Shown here: positions 15,903 through 25,964 of the stretch, piece by piece
How the letters are laid out: every line of letters starts with the position of its first letter
Numbering within the stretch: the first letter of the stretch is position 1
DNA from: Acidobacteriota bacterium
Lineage (GTDB): Bacteria > Acidobacteriota > Vicinamibacteria > Vicinamibacterales > SCN-69-37
Direction: 5' to 3'
Assembly: GCA_020853395.1 (NCBI GenBank)
Contig: JADYYY010000019.1
Span: 310,001-374,000, forward strand
DNA: 64,000 bases
Program-made: the position numbers and the translations under genes
Notes under the pieces: generated by a model
Told to the model about the DNA's origin: nothing
Database searches by the model: none
Seen by the model: the letters and a program-made list of their open reading frames with translations, nothing else

Positions 15903-17287
15903 TCGTGATGAAGTTCGGCGGCACGTCGGTCGCGGACCAGGCGGCCATCGAGCGCCTGATCGGCATCGTGCGCGCGGCACGGCAGACGGCGACCCAGCCC
16001 GAGAGCGCCGACTGGCGCGGGCCGATCGTCGTCGTCTCGGCGCTCGGCGGCGCCACCGACAAGCTCCTGAAGGTCGCCGCCGATGCGGCCGCGGGCGAGG
16101 GCGAGGCGGCGCACGCCGGGCTCGACGCGCTGCGACGCCGGCACCTGGACATCTCGAGCGTCGTGACGAGCAGCGAGCGCGCCGACGTGGACGCGATCAT
16201 CAATCGCGAGTTCGACGAGCTGGAGCGGATCACGGGCGCGCTGTCCGTGCTGCGCGACGTCACGCCGCGCTGGCTCGACGCGATCGCGGCGACGGGCGAG
16301 ATCCTGAGCAGCCGGATCGTCGCCGCGGCGCTCAACGCGCACGGGCTGGCCGGCGCCTGGGTCGACGCGCGGACGGCCATCGTCACCGGGCCGGAGCACA
16401 CGGCCGCGCCGCCGCTGATGACCGAGACGGCCGCCGCGCTCGTGGACGCGATGACGCCGCTGCTCGCCGACCGCGGCATCCCGGTGATCGGCGGCTTCGT
16501 CGGCGCCACCCCCGACGGCGTGACGACGACGCTCGGCCGCGGCGGATCGGACTACTCGGCGTCGATCGTCGGCGCGTGCCTCGGCGCCTCCGAGATCCAG
16601 ATCTGGACGGACGTGGACGGCATGCTCACCGCCGATCCGCGGATCGTGCGCGACGTCCAGGTCGTGCCGCACCTGTCGTTCGGCGAAGCGTCGGAGCTGG
16701 CCTACTTCGGCGCGAAGGTGCTGCATCCCGCCACGATCCAGCCCGCCGTCGGCCGGAACATCCCGGTGCGGATCCTCAACGCGCGCCGGCCGCAGGACGC
16801 GCGCGGTACGCTCATCACGCGGGAGCGCCCAGCCACCGACCGGCCGATCACGGCCGTCGCGTCGAAGAAGAACGTCACCGTCGTCGACATCACGTCCACG
16901 CGCATGCTCATGGCGCACGGCTTCCTCGCGCGCATCTTCGAGGCCTTCGAGAAGCACCGCACGTCGGTCGACGTCGTGACCACGTCGGAGGTGAGCGTCT
17001 CGGTCACGGTCGACGATCCGCGTCGGCTGACCGAGATCGCGGCCTCGCTCGGCGAGGTGGCCGAGGTCACCCGCGAGGACCACATGGCGATCCTGTGCGC
17101 CGTCGGCGACGGCCTGCAGCGCGACCCGGCGTTCGTGGGCGATCTGCTCGGCGCGATCGGCGGCGTCCCGATCCGCATGCTGTCGCAGGCGGCGGCGCGG
17201 CGGAACGTCACGCTCGTGATCCGCGAGGCCGACCTGGAGACGGCGCTCGTCCGCGTGCACGACCGGTTCTTCGGAGTGCCGGCGTGA
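15899..17287 (+). CDS. lysC: Aspartate kinase
   Basis: 462 residues. It starts MIVMKFGGTSVAD, the kinase signature, followed by the amino-acid-kinase domain to about residue 300 (GRGGSDYSASIVGACL binds ATP and Asp). Two C-terminal ACT domains (VVDITSTRMLMAHGFLARIFEAF and the region after HMAILCAVGDGL) should give feedback control by lysine or threonine. There is no homoserine dehydrogenase fusion. The ATG overlaps the asd stop and the 3' end overlaps dapB by 4 bases, so translation is coupled throughout. Confidence 0.95.
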   Translation: MIVMKFGGTSVADQAAIERLIGIVRAARQTATQPESADWRGPIVVVSALGGATDKLLKVAADAAAGEGEAAHAGLDALRRRHLDISSVVTSSERADVDAIINREFDELERITGALSVLRDVTPRWLDAIAATGEILSSRIVAAALNAHGLAGAWVDARTAIVTGPEHTAAPPLMTETAAALVDAMTPLLADRGIPVIGGFVGATPDGVTTTLGRGGSDYSASIVGACLGASEIQIWTDVDGMLTADPRIVRDVQVVPHLSFGEASELAYFGAKVLHPATIQPAVGRNIPVRILNARRPQDARGTLITRERPATDRPITAVASKKNVTVVDITSTRMLMAHGFLARIFEAFEKHRTSVDVVTTSEVSVSVTVDDPRRLTEIAASLGEVAEVTREDHMAILCAVGDGLQRDPAFVGDLLGAIGGVPIRMLSQAAARRNVTLVIREADLETALVRVHDRFFGVPA

Positions 17288-17961
17288 GGATCCTGGTCAT
17301 CGGGCACGGCCGGATGGGCCAGCTCGTCGAGAAGCTCGCGGGCGAGCACGGCTGCGAGGTCGCCGGCATCGCCGATCTGGAGCCGTCGCTGCCGGTGGCC
17401 CTGACGACGGCCGGCAGCGTCGACGTGGCGATCGACTTCTCGCAGCCCGACGCGGTGTTCGCGAACGTCTCGGCGCTCGCCGCGCGGCGCGTGAACGTCG
17501 TCGTCGGGACGACCGGGTGGCAGGCGCACGAGCCCGCGCTGCGCCGCATCGCGGACGAGGCCGGCATCGGCGTGCTCGCCTCGGCGAACTTCTCGATCGG
17601 GATGCAGGTGTTCCGCCGGCTCGTCGAGCAGGCCGCGCGGATGTGCGCGCCGCTCGACGTCGGCGCCTGGATCCACGAGAAGCACCACGATCGCAAGAAG
17701 GATGCGCCATCCGGCACGGCGCTCCTCCTGAAGGCCGCGATGGAGGCCGGCGGCTATGCGCGGCCGGTGGACGTGTCGGCCACGCGCGCCGGATACATCC
17801 CGGGCCAGCACGAGGTCGGCTTCGACGGCGTGTCGGAAACCGTGACGCTCACGCACGTCGTGCGGGACCGCGCGGTGTTCGCGCACGGCGCGCTGGAAGC
17901 AGCAAAATGGCTGAACGGCCGCCGGGGCTGGTTCACCATGCAGGACATGATCGGAAGCTAG
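17284..17961 (+). CDS. dapB: 4-hydroxy-tetrahydrodipicolinate reductase
   Basis: 225 residues from a GTG that overlaps the lysC stop. The NAD(P)-binding motif is IGHGRMGQL, one residue shorter in the loop than the usual GxxGRMG. The substrate and catalytic motif EKHHDRKKDAPSGTA is intact, as are VVVGTTGW and ANFSIGMQV. At 225 residues it belongs to the short DapB forms, lacking part of the central insertion. It makes tetrahydrodipicolinate for diaminopimelate and lysine synthesis. Confidence 0.93.
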   Translation: MRILVIGHGRMGQLVEKLAGEHGCEVAGIADLEPSLPVALTTAGSVDVAIDFSQPDAVFANVSALAARRVNVVVGTTGWQAHEPALRRIADEAGIGVLASANFSIGMQVFRRLVEQAARMCAPLDVGAWIHEKHHDRKKDAPSGTALLLKAAMEAGGYARPVDVSATRAGYIPGQHEVGFDGVSETVTLTHVVRDRAVFAHGALEAAKWLNGRRGWFTMQDMIGS

Positions 17962-18024
17962 GCAGGGCAGCGACCGTCGCCGTGAGGCTTCGGCTTCGCG
18001 GACCGTGCGGATCACGAGGTCACG

Positions 18025-18930
18025 ATGCGTCTTTCATTCACCGGCGTCGGCACGGCTCTCATCACGCCTTTCACGCCGCAGGGCGCGCTCGACGAAGCGG
18101 CGGTCCGGCGGCTCGCCCGGCGCCAAGTCGAGGCGGGCGTGCACTTCCTGGTGCCCTGCGGCACCACCGGCGAGTCGCCCACGCTCTCGAGCGCCGAGAA
18201 GCGGCGCGTGGTGGAAATCGTCGTCGAGGAAGCCGAAGGGCACGCGATGGTGCTGGCCGGCGCGGGCGGCTACGACACGCGCGAGGTGATCCAGGCCGTC
18301 GCCGAGCTGGAGGAGATCGGCGCGCAGGGCATCCTGTCGGTCACGCCGTATTACAACAAGCCCACCCAGGAAGGCCTCTACCAGCACTACGCGGCGATTG
18401 CCGACCGCACGAAGCTGCCGATCGTGCTCTACAACGTGCCGGGCCGCACCGGCTGCAATCTGGAGCCCGCTACCGTCGCGCGTCTCGCCGCCGTCCAGAA
18501 CATCGTGGGCATCAAGGAAGCGTCCGGCAACATCACGCAGATGGCGGAGATCTGCGCGAGCGTGCCGAAGGAGTTCCTCGTGTTGTCCGGAGACGACGCG
18601 GTGACGCTGCCGCTCATGGCGATCGGCGGCCGCGGCGTGATCTCGGTCGCGTCGAACGAGGTGCCGGCCGAGATGGTCGAGCTCGTCGAGGCGGCCGAGC
18701 GCGGCGACTACGCCGGAGCGCGGCGGTGGCACGAGAAGCTCCTGCCGCTCATGCAGGTCAACTTCGTGGAGTCGAATCCCGGCCCGGTCAAGTTCATGTG
18801 CGCGCGCATGGGGCTCTGCGAGGACGTGTTCCGCCTGCCGCTCGTGCCGCCGCGGCCGTCGGCGCAGGAGCGGATCCTCGCCGTGATGAGGCAGTTCGGG
18901 CTGCCGATCGTCGCCGACGTCCGGTCCTGA
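18025..18930 (+). CDS. dapA: 4-hydroxy-tetrahydrodipicolinate synthase
   Basis: 301 residues, a complete TIM barrel. Schiff-base lysine K164 in VGIKEASGN, the catalytic pair Thr47/Thr48 in CGTTGES and Y136 in LYNVPGR are present. It condenses pyruvate with aspartate semialdehyde. A 63-base gap after dapB is the largest within the operon and could hold an internal start site, but I see no clear promoter there. Confidence 0.95.
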   Translation: MRLSFTGVGTALITPFTPQGALDEAAVRRLARRQVEAGVHFLVPCGTTGESPTLSSAEKRRVVEIVVEEAEGHAMVLAGAGGYDTREVIQAVAELEEIGAQGILSVTPYYNKPTQEGLYQHYAAIADRTKLPIVLYNVPGRTGCNLEPATVARLAAVQNIVGIKEASGNITQMAEICASVPKEFLVLSGDDAVTLPLMAIGGRGVISVASNEVPAEMVELVEAAERGDYAGARRWHEKLLPLMQVNFVESNPGPVKFMCARMGLCEDVFRLPLVPPRPSAQERILAVMRQFGLPIVADVRS

Positions 18931-18936
18931 TCCGCC

Positions 18937-19944
18937 GTGACGTTCCGCGAGCAGATCGACCTCACCCGCGCGCTCGTCGACGTCGACTCGACGACGGGCC
19001 GCGAAGGCGAGGCCGCCGATCTGCTGGCGAGGACGCTCGCCGGCCTCGGCTACACCGTGTTCCGGCAGCCGGTGTCGCACGATCGCTTCAACGTGATCGC
19101 CTCGCTCGACGAGCCGGAGGTGGTCTTCTCGACGCACATCGACTGCGTGCCGCCGTTCTTTCCGAGCCGCGAGGAAGGCGGGCGGGTGTACGGGCGAGGC
19201 ACCGCCGACGCGAAGGGCGCGATCGCCGCGCAGATCGCGGCGGCCGAGCGGCTGCGCGCCGAGGGCGAGACGCGCGTGGGTCTCGTGTACGTCGTGGGCG
19301 AGGAGCGGGGCAGCGACGGCGCGAAGCTCGCGAACACGATCGCGCGGCCGTCGCGGTTCCTGATCGACGGCGAGCCCACGGGCAACCGGCTCGGGAAGGC
19401 GACGCGCGGCGTCTATCGCGTCCGCCTTCGCGCGCACGGCCGCGCGGCGCACTCGAGCCTGCCCGAGCTCGGCGAGTCCGCGATCGAGAAGATCGTGGAC
19501 GCCATCGCCGCGCTCCGCGCCATCGGTTGGCCCGCCGATCCCGAGCTCGGCGCCACGCACTACACGGTGGGCCTGGTGCAGGGAGGCGTCGCACCGAACG
19601 TGGTGCCGCCCGATGCCGTGGCCGAAGCGATGTTCCGCACGGTGGGCGACTGGCGGCCGATTCGGGCCTTGCTCGATCGCCATCTCGGCGCCCTGGTGGA
19701 CGTCGAGGACGTGCTCGTCGTTCCGCCGGTCGTGCTCACGACCGTCGCCGGCTTCGAGCCGGTGGTCTTCGCGTTCACGACCGACATCCCGTTCCTCGAC
19801 CGCTGGGGCTCGCCGTTGCTCATCGGCCCGGGATCGATCGAGCAGGCGCACACGGACGCCGAATCGGTCGAGATCGCCGAGCTCGAGCGCGCCGTCGATC
19901 TCTACGCGCAGCTCGCCCGGACTTTGCTGTCGCAAACCGGATAG
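18937..19944 (+). CDS. dapE: M20-family deacylase, probable succinyl-diaminopimelate desuccinylase
   Basis: 335 residues from GTG, 6 bases after dapA. Zinc ligands and catalytic residues of the M20 family are visible: H67 and D69 in STHIDCVPP, D91 in GRGTADAKG and E122/E123 in VGEERGSD. A central dimerisation domain carries HGRAAHSS. Family members include DapE, ArgE and carboxypeptidases; its place behind asd-lysC-dapB-dapA argues for DapE or an acetyl-diaminopimelate variant. The sequence alone does not settle the substrate. Confidence 0.8.
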   Translation: MTFREQIDLTRALVDVDSTTGREGEAADLLARTLAGLGYTVFRQPVSHDRFNVIASLDEPEVVFSTHIDCVPPFFPSREEGGRVYGRGTADAKGAIAAQIAAAERLRAEGETRVGLVYVVGEERGSDGAKLANTIARPSRFLIDGEPTGNRLGKATRGVYRVRLRAHGRAAHSSLPELGESAIEKIVDAIAALRAIGWPADPELGATHYTVGLVQGGVAPNVVPPDAVAEAMFRTVGDWRPIRALLDRHLGALVDVEDVLVVPPVVLTTVAGFEPVVFAFTTDIPFLDRWGSPLLIGPGSIEQAHTDAESVEIAELERAVDLYAQLARTLLSQTG

Positions 19945-19976
19945 CCGCGCCGGCGCCGGTGCGTCACAATGCGGCC

Positions 19977-21038
19977 ATGCATCAGGATTCCGGCTCGGAT
20001 CGGCGCTGGCAGGCGGTCGTCGCGCGCGATGCCGCCGCCGACGGCCGGTTCGTCTACGCGGTGCGGTCGACGCGCATCTACTGCCGGCCGTCGTGCGCGA
20101 GCCGCAAGCCGGCGCCGGGCGTCGTCGAGTTCTTTCCGGATGCGGCCGCCGCCGAGGCCAGCGGGTACCGCGCGTGCCTGCGCTGCCGGCCCGGCTCTCC
20201 AGCCGGCGCATCGTCCGATGCCGCGGCGCGGGTGCGCCGCGTCTGTGAGGCCGTGGGCCGCCAGCCGGACCGCCGGTGGACGGCCGGCGCGATCGCGCGC
20301 GCGGGCGGCGGCACGGTGCCGCAGGTGCAGCGCGCGTTTCGCACGGTGCTCGGCGTCTCGCCGCGCGAGTACGTGCTGGCGTGCCGGCGCCGGCGGTTCC
20401 TCGAGGGGCTTCGGAAAGGGCAGACCGTGACGGACGCCACGTACGACGCGGGATTCGGATCGACGAGCCGGATGTACGGCGCGCTGCGCCTGCCGGGCAT
20501 GCGGCCGGCGACCTACGGACGCGGCGGACGCGGCGCGTCCATCGCCTGGACCACGGTGCCGTCGCCGCTCGGCCTCATCCTCGCTGCGGCAACCGATGTC
20601 GGGCTGTGCTTCGTCGAAGTCGGACGATCGGTCGAGCCGCTCCTGGCAGAGCTCCGCCGCGAGTTTCCGCTCGCGGCGATCGCCGGCGCGCCATCGGATC
20701 GGCTCGACGACATCGCCGGTGCGGTGCTGGCCGTGGCGCTCGGCCGCGATGTGCGGCAGGACGTGCCGGTGGACATCCAGGGCACCGCCTTCCAATGGCG
20801 CGTGTGGCGGGCGTTGACCGCGATCCCGCGCGGCACCACCGTGACCTACGCCGCACTGGCCGCGTCGATCGGCTCGCCGTCATCCGTTCGGGCCGTCGGC
20901 AGGGCCTGCGCCACGAACCCGATCGCGCTCGTCGTCCCGTGCCACCGCGTCATCGGGAGCGACGGCAAGCTCCACGGCTTCCGTTGGGGCCTCGACGTGA
21001 AACACGCCCTCCTCGAGACCGAGCGGAACGCCGGCTGA
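19977..21038 (+). CDS. ada: Ada: methylated-DNA repair protein and transcriptional regulator
   Basis: 353 residues. The N-terminal Ada domain has the four zinc cysteines C36, C40, C67 and C70, and the first is expected to accept methyl groups from phosphotriesters. An AraC-type helix-turn-helix follows (WTAGAIARAGGGTVPQVQRAF). The C-terminal O6-methylguanine methyltransferase has its active Cys at C322 in VVPCHRVIG. Methylation of the N-terminal domain should turn it into an activator of alkylation-repair genes. It stands 32 bases after the dapE-like gene and may be read with that operon. Confidence 0.93.
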   Translation: MHQDSGSDRRWQAVVARDAAADGRFVYAVRSTRIYCRPSCASRKPAPGVVEFFPDAAAAEASGYRACLRCRPGSPAGASSDAAARVRRVCEAVGRQPDRRWTAGAIARAGGGTVPQVQRAFRTVLGVSPREYVLACRRRRFLEGLRKGQTVTDATYDAGFGSTSRMYGALRLPGMRPATYGRGGRGASIAWTTVPSPLGLILAAATDVGLCFVEVGRSVEPLLAELRREFPLAAIAGAPSDRLDDIAGAVLAVALGRDVRQDVPVDIQGTAFQWRVWRALTAIPRGTTVTYAALAASIGSPSSVRAVGRACATNPIALVVPCHRVIGSDGKLHGFRWGLDVKHALLETERNAG

Positions 21039-21084
21039 CCGGGTCGGGTATCCTGTGCCGGTTTCGAGGCGATCGGAGGACAGG

Positions 21085-22296
21085 GTGTCGGGTCAGGGTA
21101 GGCAGTACTGGGCGGCGCGCACCGCACAGCACCGTCGGCAGTCGTACCCCACGTGCCGCGGAGAGCACGACGCCGACGTCGTGATCATCGGCGGCGGCCT
21201 CACCGGCTGCACGGTCGCGTGCATCGCCGCGACCGCCGGGCTTCGCGTCGTGCTCCTCGAGCAGGGGAGGCTGGCGTCCGGCGCGACCGCGGCGTCGGCC
21301 GGCGTGATCCTGCCCGAGCCTGCCGACAGCTTCCGATCGGCCGATGCCGCGCATGGGCTGCGGATCGCGAAAGCGGCGTGGCGACAGGCGCGCCACGGCG
21401 CGCTCGATCTCGCCGCCGTGCTGAGGCGAACCAGGGTGCGCTGCGATCTCGCCCCGACGTCGCTGCTCGTCAACGCCCGGAGCGCCGAGGATGCCGCCGC
21501 GTTGAGGCGCGAGCACGGCTCGCGCCGGGACGCCGGATTCGATGCCGCGTGGATGCCGCCCGCCAGGGCGGCCGCGGAAACCGGCACCGAGTCGTCGGGC
21601 GCCATGCGCGTTCGCGACGTGTTCACGTTCGATCCGGTGCGCGCGGCGCTCGGCCTCGCGAAGGCCGCCGAGCGGCGAGGCGCGAGGATCTTCGAGCGCG
21701 CCGACGTGCGCCGCACCTGCTTCGATCGCCGGCGCGCCGAGGTCGTGCTCGCCAGCGCGCGCATCGTCGCGCGCCAGGTGTTCGTCGCGACGGCGTCGCC
21801 CGGCGCGCTCTTCGGGCCGCTCGAGCGGCACTTCCGGCAGCAGACCCGCTTCGCGGTCGTCACCGATCCGCTGACGGTTCCGATGCGCCGCGAGACGGGC
21901 CGCCGCGCGAGCGTCATCGCCGAGTGGGGCAGCACGCCGCACTGGCTGCGCTGGCTGCCCGAGGACCGCGCGCTCTTCAGCGGCCACGCCGTGCCGGCGA
22001 TCGGCCCGCGGCAGATCGACAAGGCGCTCGTCGCTCATGCGAGCGAGCTCATGTACGAGCTGTCGGTTCGCTATCCGGTGATCTCGGGGTTGCCGATCGC
22101 GCAGGCCTGGCCGCAGACCGTCACGGCGACGGCCGACGGCCTGCCGTGGATCGGGCCGCACCGCAACTACCCGTTCCACTTCTTCGCGCTCGGCCTCGGC
22201 GTTCACGGCGCGGGGCTGGCCGCGTTCGCCGCGAGAGCGGCCGTCCGGTCGCTCTCCGGTGAGGCGGCGAGCGACGACGCGACGTTCGTGCGGTAG
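21085..22296 (+). CDS. FAD-dependent oxidoreductase of the DAO family
   Basis: 403 residues from GTG with GGAGGA just upstream. The dinucleotide-binding motif is VVIIGGGLTGCTVACIAA at about 30-47, and the C-terminal part has the typical TADGLPWIGPH and GLGVHGAGLAAF flavin segments. It probably oxidises an amine or amino acid with release of peroxide, as in glycine/sarcosine/D-amino-acid oxidases; substrate unknown. It has no signal peptide. The 47-base gap after ada and the short gap to the next gene suggest loose co-transcription. Confidence 0.85.
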   Translation: MSGQGRQYWAARTAQHRRQSYPTCRGEHDADVVIIGGGLTGCTVACIAATAGLRVVLLEQGRLASGATAASAGVILPEPADSFRSADAAHGLRIAKAAWRQARHGALDLAAVLRRTRVRCDLAPTSLLVNARSAEDAAALRREHGSRRDAGFDAAWMPPARAAAETGTESSGAMRVRDVFTFDPVRAALGLAKAAERRGARIFERADVRRTCFDRRRAEVVLASARIVARQVFVATASPGALFGPLERHFRQQTRFAVVTDPLTVPMRRETGRRASVIAEWGSTPHWLRWLPEDRALFSGHAVPAIGPRQIDKALVAHASELMYELSVRYPVISGLPIAQAWPQTVTATADGLPWIGPHRNYPFHFFALGLGVHGAGLAAFAARAAVRSLSGEAASDDATFVR

Positions 22297-22300
22297 CGGC

Positions 22301-23323
22301 ATGGGACGCGCCGCGCGGCTCATGGCGTCGGCCGTCGTCCTGATCGCCGGCGGCGTGGTGCTCGCCGGAGGCCAGCAGCTTGCCAGCCCGTCGCCGCTCG
22401 CCGACCGCGTCCGCGCGCTCACGCGCGAATCCACCTGGACGCTCGTGGCATCGGTGCCGCTCGGCTTCCGGACGTTTCACCCGCAGGGCCTCGTGAAGAT
22501 CGGCGACACGTTCGTCGTCTCGTCGGTCGAGGTCAAGGTGCCGACGAAGCGGTTTCCCAAGCCGGTGAACGGCTACGACCGCGACACCGGCGAGGGCGTC
22601 GGGCATCTCTTCCGGTTCGACGCGCGCGGCGCGCTGCTCGCGGAGACCACGATCGGCGAAGGCGCGATCTACCACCCGGGCGGGCTCGATTTCGACGGGA
22701 CGAATCTCTGGGTGCCGCTCACCGAGTATCGGCCCGACAGCCGCTCGATTCTGTATCGCGTCGATCCGCGGTCGCTGCGGGCGGTCGAAGTGCTGCGCGT
22801 CGACGATTCGATCGGCGGCGTCGCCTACGATCCGCAGGCCCGGACGCTCCACGGCGTGAGCTGGGGCTCGCGGCGCTTCTACGGCTGGCCGCTGACGGGC
22901 GACGGGCGTCGCGACGGAGCGCGGCCGGCGACGCGCGTCGCGAACCCGTCGCACTACGTGGACTACCAGGACTGCAAGTACGCCGGCGCGCGGCAGATGC
23001 TGTGCACCGGCGTCGCCGACGTCGCGACGTCGGCGGGCGGCGGCTCGTTCCGGCTCGGCGGTCTCGATCTCGTGAGCCTCGACGACCATCGTCCCGTGCA
23101 CCAGGTGCCGGTCGCGCTGCGAACGGCGTCGGGCGCGGTTCTCACCCAGAACCCGTCCTGGTTCGAGGTGACGCCAACCGGCCTTCGCGGCTACTTCCTG
23201 CCGGAAGACGACCGGTCGACGCTGTACGTCTACGACATCGCGCTATCCGTCGCGGCTCTCGATCTTCGCCCACGTGTCCTTGAGCGTGACGGTGCGGTTG
23301 AAAACCGGCCTGCCGGGACGTGA
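22301..23323 (+). CDS. Secreted DUF6454-like beta-propeller protein
   Basis: 340 residues with an N-terminal signal peptide ([21 protein letters not shown]). Motifs I associate with the DUF6454 family are present: [55 protein letters not shown] and [13 protein letters not shown]. Function is unknown; the repeats suggest a propeller in the periplasm or outside. The last 27 or so residues, after TLYVYDIA, are encoded antisense to the 3' end of glnS and are probably an extension past an older stop codon. Confidence 0.75.
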   Translation: MGRAARLMASAVVLIAGGVVLAGGQQLASPSPLADRVRALTRESTWTLVASVPLGFRTFHPQGLVKIGDTFVVSSVEVKVPTKRFPKPVNGYDRDTGEGVGHLFRFDARGALLAETTIGEGAIYHPGGLDFDGTNLWVPLTEYRPDSRSILYRVDPRSLRAVEVLRVDDSIGGVAYDPQARTLHGVSWGSRRFYGWPLTGDGRRDGARPATRVANPSHYVDYQDCKYAGARQMLCTGVADVATSAGGGSFRLGGLDLVSLDDHRPVHQVPVALRTASGAVLTQNPSWFEVTPTGLRGYFLPEDDRSTLYVYDIALSVAALDLRPRVLERDGAVENRPAGT

Positions 23324-24940
23324 ATCCGGATCGGCGGCGAAGTAGCCGAGACGCTCGAATTGGAATCGGCTGCCTGGCGCGGCCGCGGCGAGCGACGGCT
23401 CGGCCTTGCAGGCCGTGAGCACCTCGAGCGAGCTCGGGTTCAGCTCGGCGCGGAAGTCCACGTGATCGAGCGCGCCGGGATGCTCGACGCGGAAGAGGCG
23501 ATCGTACAGGCGGACCTCGACGTCCACCGCGTGCGCGGCCGACACCCAGTGGAGCGTGGCCTTCACCTTCCGGCCGTCGGGCGCGTCGCCGCCGCGCGTG
23601 GCGGGATCGTAGGTGCAGCAGAGCTCGACGACCTCGCCCGAGGCGTCCCGCACGGCTTCGCGACAGGTGATGAGATACGCGTTGCGCAGCCGCACCTCCC
23701 GTCCGGGCGCGAGCCGGAAGAACTTCCTCGGCGGGTCGAGGCGGAAGTCCTCGCGCTCGATGAACAGCACCTTCGAGAACGGCACCCGGCGCGTGCCCGC
23801 GGACGGATCCTCCGGGTTGTTGACGACGTCCATCTCCTCGACCTGGCCGTCGGGGTAGTTCTCGATGACGACCTTGAGGGGCCGGAGCACCGCCATCGCC
23901 CGCGGCGCGCGCCGGTTCAGGTCCTCGCGCACGAAGAACTCGAGCAGGCCGACGTCGACGACGTTCTCGCGCTTGGCGACGCCGATCTCGTCGGCGAACC
24001 GGCGGATCGCCTCGGGCGTGTAGCCGCGGCGCCGCAGGCCGGAGATCGTCGGCATGCGCGGGTCGTCCCATCCGTTCACGAGCCGCTCGCTCACGAGCTG
24101 CAGCAGCCGGCGCTTGCTCATCACGGTGTAGGTCAGGTTCAGGCGCGCGAACTCGATCTGCCGCGGCGTGGCCGGGAGCGGCAGGTTCTCGATCAGCCAG
24201 TCGTAGAGCGGGCGGTGATCCTCGAACTCGAGCGTGCAGATCGAATGCGTGATGCCTTCGAGCGCGTCCGAGATCGGGTGCGCGTAGTCGTACATCGGGT
24301 AGAGGCACCACGCGTCGCCCGTCCGATGGTGGTGCGCGCGCCGGATCCGGTAGAGGATCGGGTCGCGCATGTTCATGTTCGGCGACGCCATGTCGATCTT
24401 GGCGCGCAGGACGTGCGCGCCGTCGGCGAATTCGCCGGCGCGCATCCGGCGGAAGAGGTCGAGGCTCTCCTCGGCCGGCCTCGTCCGGAACGCGCTGTCG
24501 GTGCCAGGCTCCTTCAGCGTGCCGCGGCCGGCGCGGATGTCGTCGGCGCTCTGGCTGTCCACGTAGGCCTTGCCCGCGCGGATGAGCGTCTCGGCGCACT
24601 CGTACAGCTTCTCGAAGTAGTCGGAGGCGTAGAAGAGCCGGTCGGCCCACGAGAATCCCAGCCAGCGGACGTCTTCCTGGATGGACTCGACGTACTCGAC
24701 GTCCTCGGTGATCGGGTTCGTGTCGTCGAACCGCAGGTTGCACGTGCCCCCGAAGTCGGCCGCGACGCCGAAGTTCAGGCAGATCGATTTGGCGTGCCCG
24801 ATGTGCAGGTAGCCGTTCGGTTCCGGCGGGAAGCGCGTGGCAACGCGGCCGCCGTGCTTGCCGGCGGCGACATCGGCGGCGACGAGGTCCCGGATGAAGT
24901 CCTGCCGGGTCCCCGACGCCGGGGCTGGGGGAGAAGGCAT
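23243..24940 (-). CDS. glnS: Glutaminyl-tRNA synthetase
   Basis: 565 residues. Class I signatures are HIGH at about 46-49 ([15 protein letters not shown]) and the KMSKS-like VMSKRRL. The catalytic core RFDDTNP, the anticodon-binding beta barrels and the ending [12 protein letters not shown] agree with full-length bacterial GlnRS. It charges tRNA-Gln directly, so this organism need not rely only on the GatCAB route. I chose the ATG at 24940; upstream in-frame sequence is low quality. Its 3' end overlaps the convergent DUF6454 gene by 81 bases. Confidence 0.96.
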   Translation of the reverse strand: MPSPPAPASGTRQDFIRDLVAADVAAGKHGGRVATRFPPEPNGYLHIGHAKSICLNFGVAADFGGTCNLRFDDTNPITEDVEYVESIQEDVRWLGFSWADRLFYASDYFEKLYECAETLIRAGKAYVDSQSADDIRAGRGTLKEPGTDSAFRTRPAEESLDLFRRMRAGEFADGAHVLRAKIDMASPNMNMRDPILYRIRRAHHHRTGDAWCLYPMYDYAHPISDALEGITHSICTLEFEDHRPLYDWLIENLPLPATPRQIEFARLNLTYTVMSKRRLLQLVSERLVNGWDDPRMPTISGLRRRGYTPEAIRRFADEIGVAKRENVVDVGLLEFFVREDLNRRAPRAMAVLRPLKVVIENYPDGQVEEMDVVNNPEDPSAGTRRVPFSKVLFIEREDFRLDPPRKFFRLAPGREVRLRNAYLITCREAVRDASGEVVELCCTYDPATRGGDAPDGRKVKATLHWVSAAHAVDVEVRLYDRLFRVEHPGALDHVDFRAELNPSSLEVLTACKAEPSLAAAAPGSRFQFERLGYFAADPDSRPGRPVFNRTVTLKDTWAKIESRDG

Positions 24941-25092
24941 AGTCCCCAATTCTAATGCGCGTCTCCGAAGGCTTCGTCCTGAGGAGGCGACAGCGCTGCG
25001 CGCCAGCGCTCTCGTGTCTTCACGCCAACGAGCCGCTTGCGTGGCATTTGCCTTGCACAAACGACGGGCGCGCGCCTGCTGGAGAGCTTCAC

Positions 25093-25950
25093 GTGTCCAG
25101 AATTCCCCGACGTCATTTGAACCTGATCGCCGTGCCGCTGCTTCTCGCGGCGATGCTCGCGCTGTGGCCGTCGACGGCGGAAGCGCAGCGCCGCCGCTAT
25201 CCCGCACGTTCCGTCATCGTCGTCGGCGGCAGCTACGGCTACCCGTGGTACCCCTACTACGGCATGTGGCCGCAGTTCGGCTACCCGTGGGGACCGTGGG
25301 GCGGGCCGCCCTACTACGGCTACCCGATGCAGGACCAGCTCACGGCGTCCGTCCGGGTCGACGTCACGCCGCGCGATGCGGAGGTGTTCGTCGACGGCTA
25401 CTCCGCCGGTCGCGTCGACGACTTCGACGGCGTCTTCCAGCGGCTGCGCCTCAGGCCGGGCAACCACGAGGTCACGCTCTACAAGCCTGGCTATAGAACC
25501 ATCAGGCAGAACATCTACGTCGGGCCGCGGTCCGACCAGAAGATCCGCTTCGACATGGAGCCGCTCGCCGCGGGCGAGACGTCCGAGGCGCCGCCTCAGC
25601 CGACGACGCCGCGCGAGGAGCAGGGGCGCTTCCCGTTCGACGAACCGTTCGGACCGGAGCCGCCGCAGCCGCCGAGCCAGGGCGCGCCGCCGCCGGATGC
25701 GGCGCGGGCGCCGGCACGCTTCGGCACGCTGTCGGTGCGCGTGCAGCCGGCTGACGCCGAGATCCTCGTCGACGGCGAGCGCTGGTCGGCGCCGGCCACG
25801 CAGGATCGGCTGACGATTCAGTTGGCCGAAGGGCGCCATCAGATCGAAGTCCGCAAGGCCGGGTTCGCCTCGTATCGCGAGGACGTGCTCATCCGCCGCG
25901 ATCGCGCGTTGACGCTGAACGTCAGCCTGCTCCGCGGCGACGGGCAGTGA
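25093..25950 (+). CDS. Secreted PEGA-domain protein
   Basis: 285 residues from GTG, with GGAGAG 6 bases upstream. A signal peptide ([21 protein letters not shown]) is followed by a Tyr/Pro/Gly-rich segment ([13 protein letters not shown]). Two PEGA domains follow, at about 80-140 ([20 protein letters not shown]) and 210-280 ([18 protein letters not shown]), separated by a proline-rich linker. PEGA domains are surface or S-layer-associated modules; a specific role is unknown. It is divergent from glnS, and its stop overlaps or abuts the next gene. Confidence 0.85.
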   Translation: MSRIPRRHLNLIAVPLLLAAMLALWPSTAEAQRRRYPARSVIVVGGSYGYPWYPYYGMWPQFGYPWGPWGGPPYYGYPMQDQLTASVRVDVTPRDAEVFVDGYSAGRVDDFDGVFQRLRLRPGNHEVTLYKPGYRTIRQNIYVGPRSDQKIRFDMEPLAAGETSEAPPQPTTPREEQGRFPFDEPFGPEPPQPPSQGAPPPDAARAPARFGTLSVRVQPADAEILVDGERWSAPATQDRLTIQLAEGRHQIEVRKAGFASYREDVLIRRDRALTLNVSLLRGDGQ

Positions 25951-25964
25951 AGAGCGGGCGCGTC

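Noticed and set aside
17517-20000. Very long open frame running through dapA and dapE in another phase
   Set aside because: Arg/Ala-rich translation caused by high GC; the real genes in the other frames have clear family motifs. Only its last part, from 19977, is the true ada gene.
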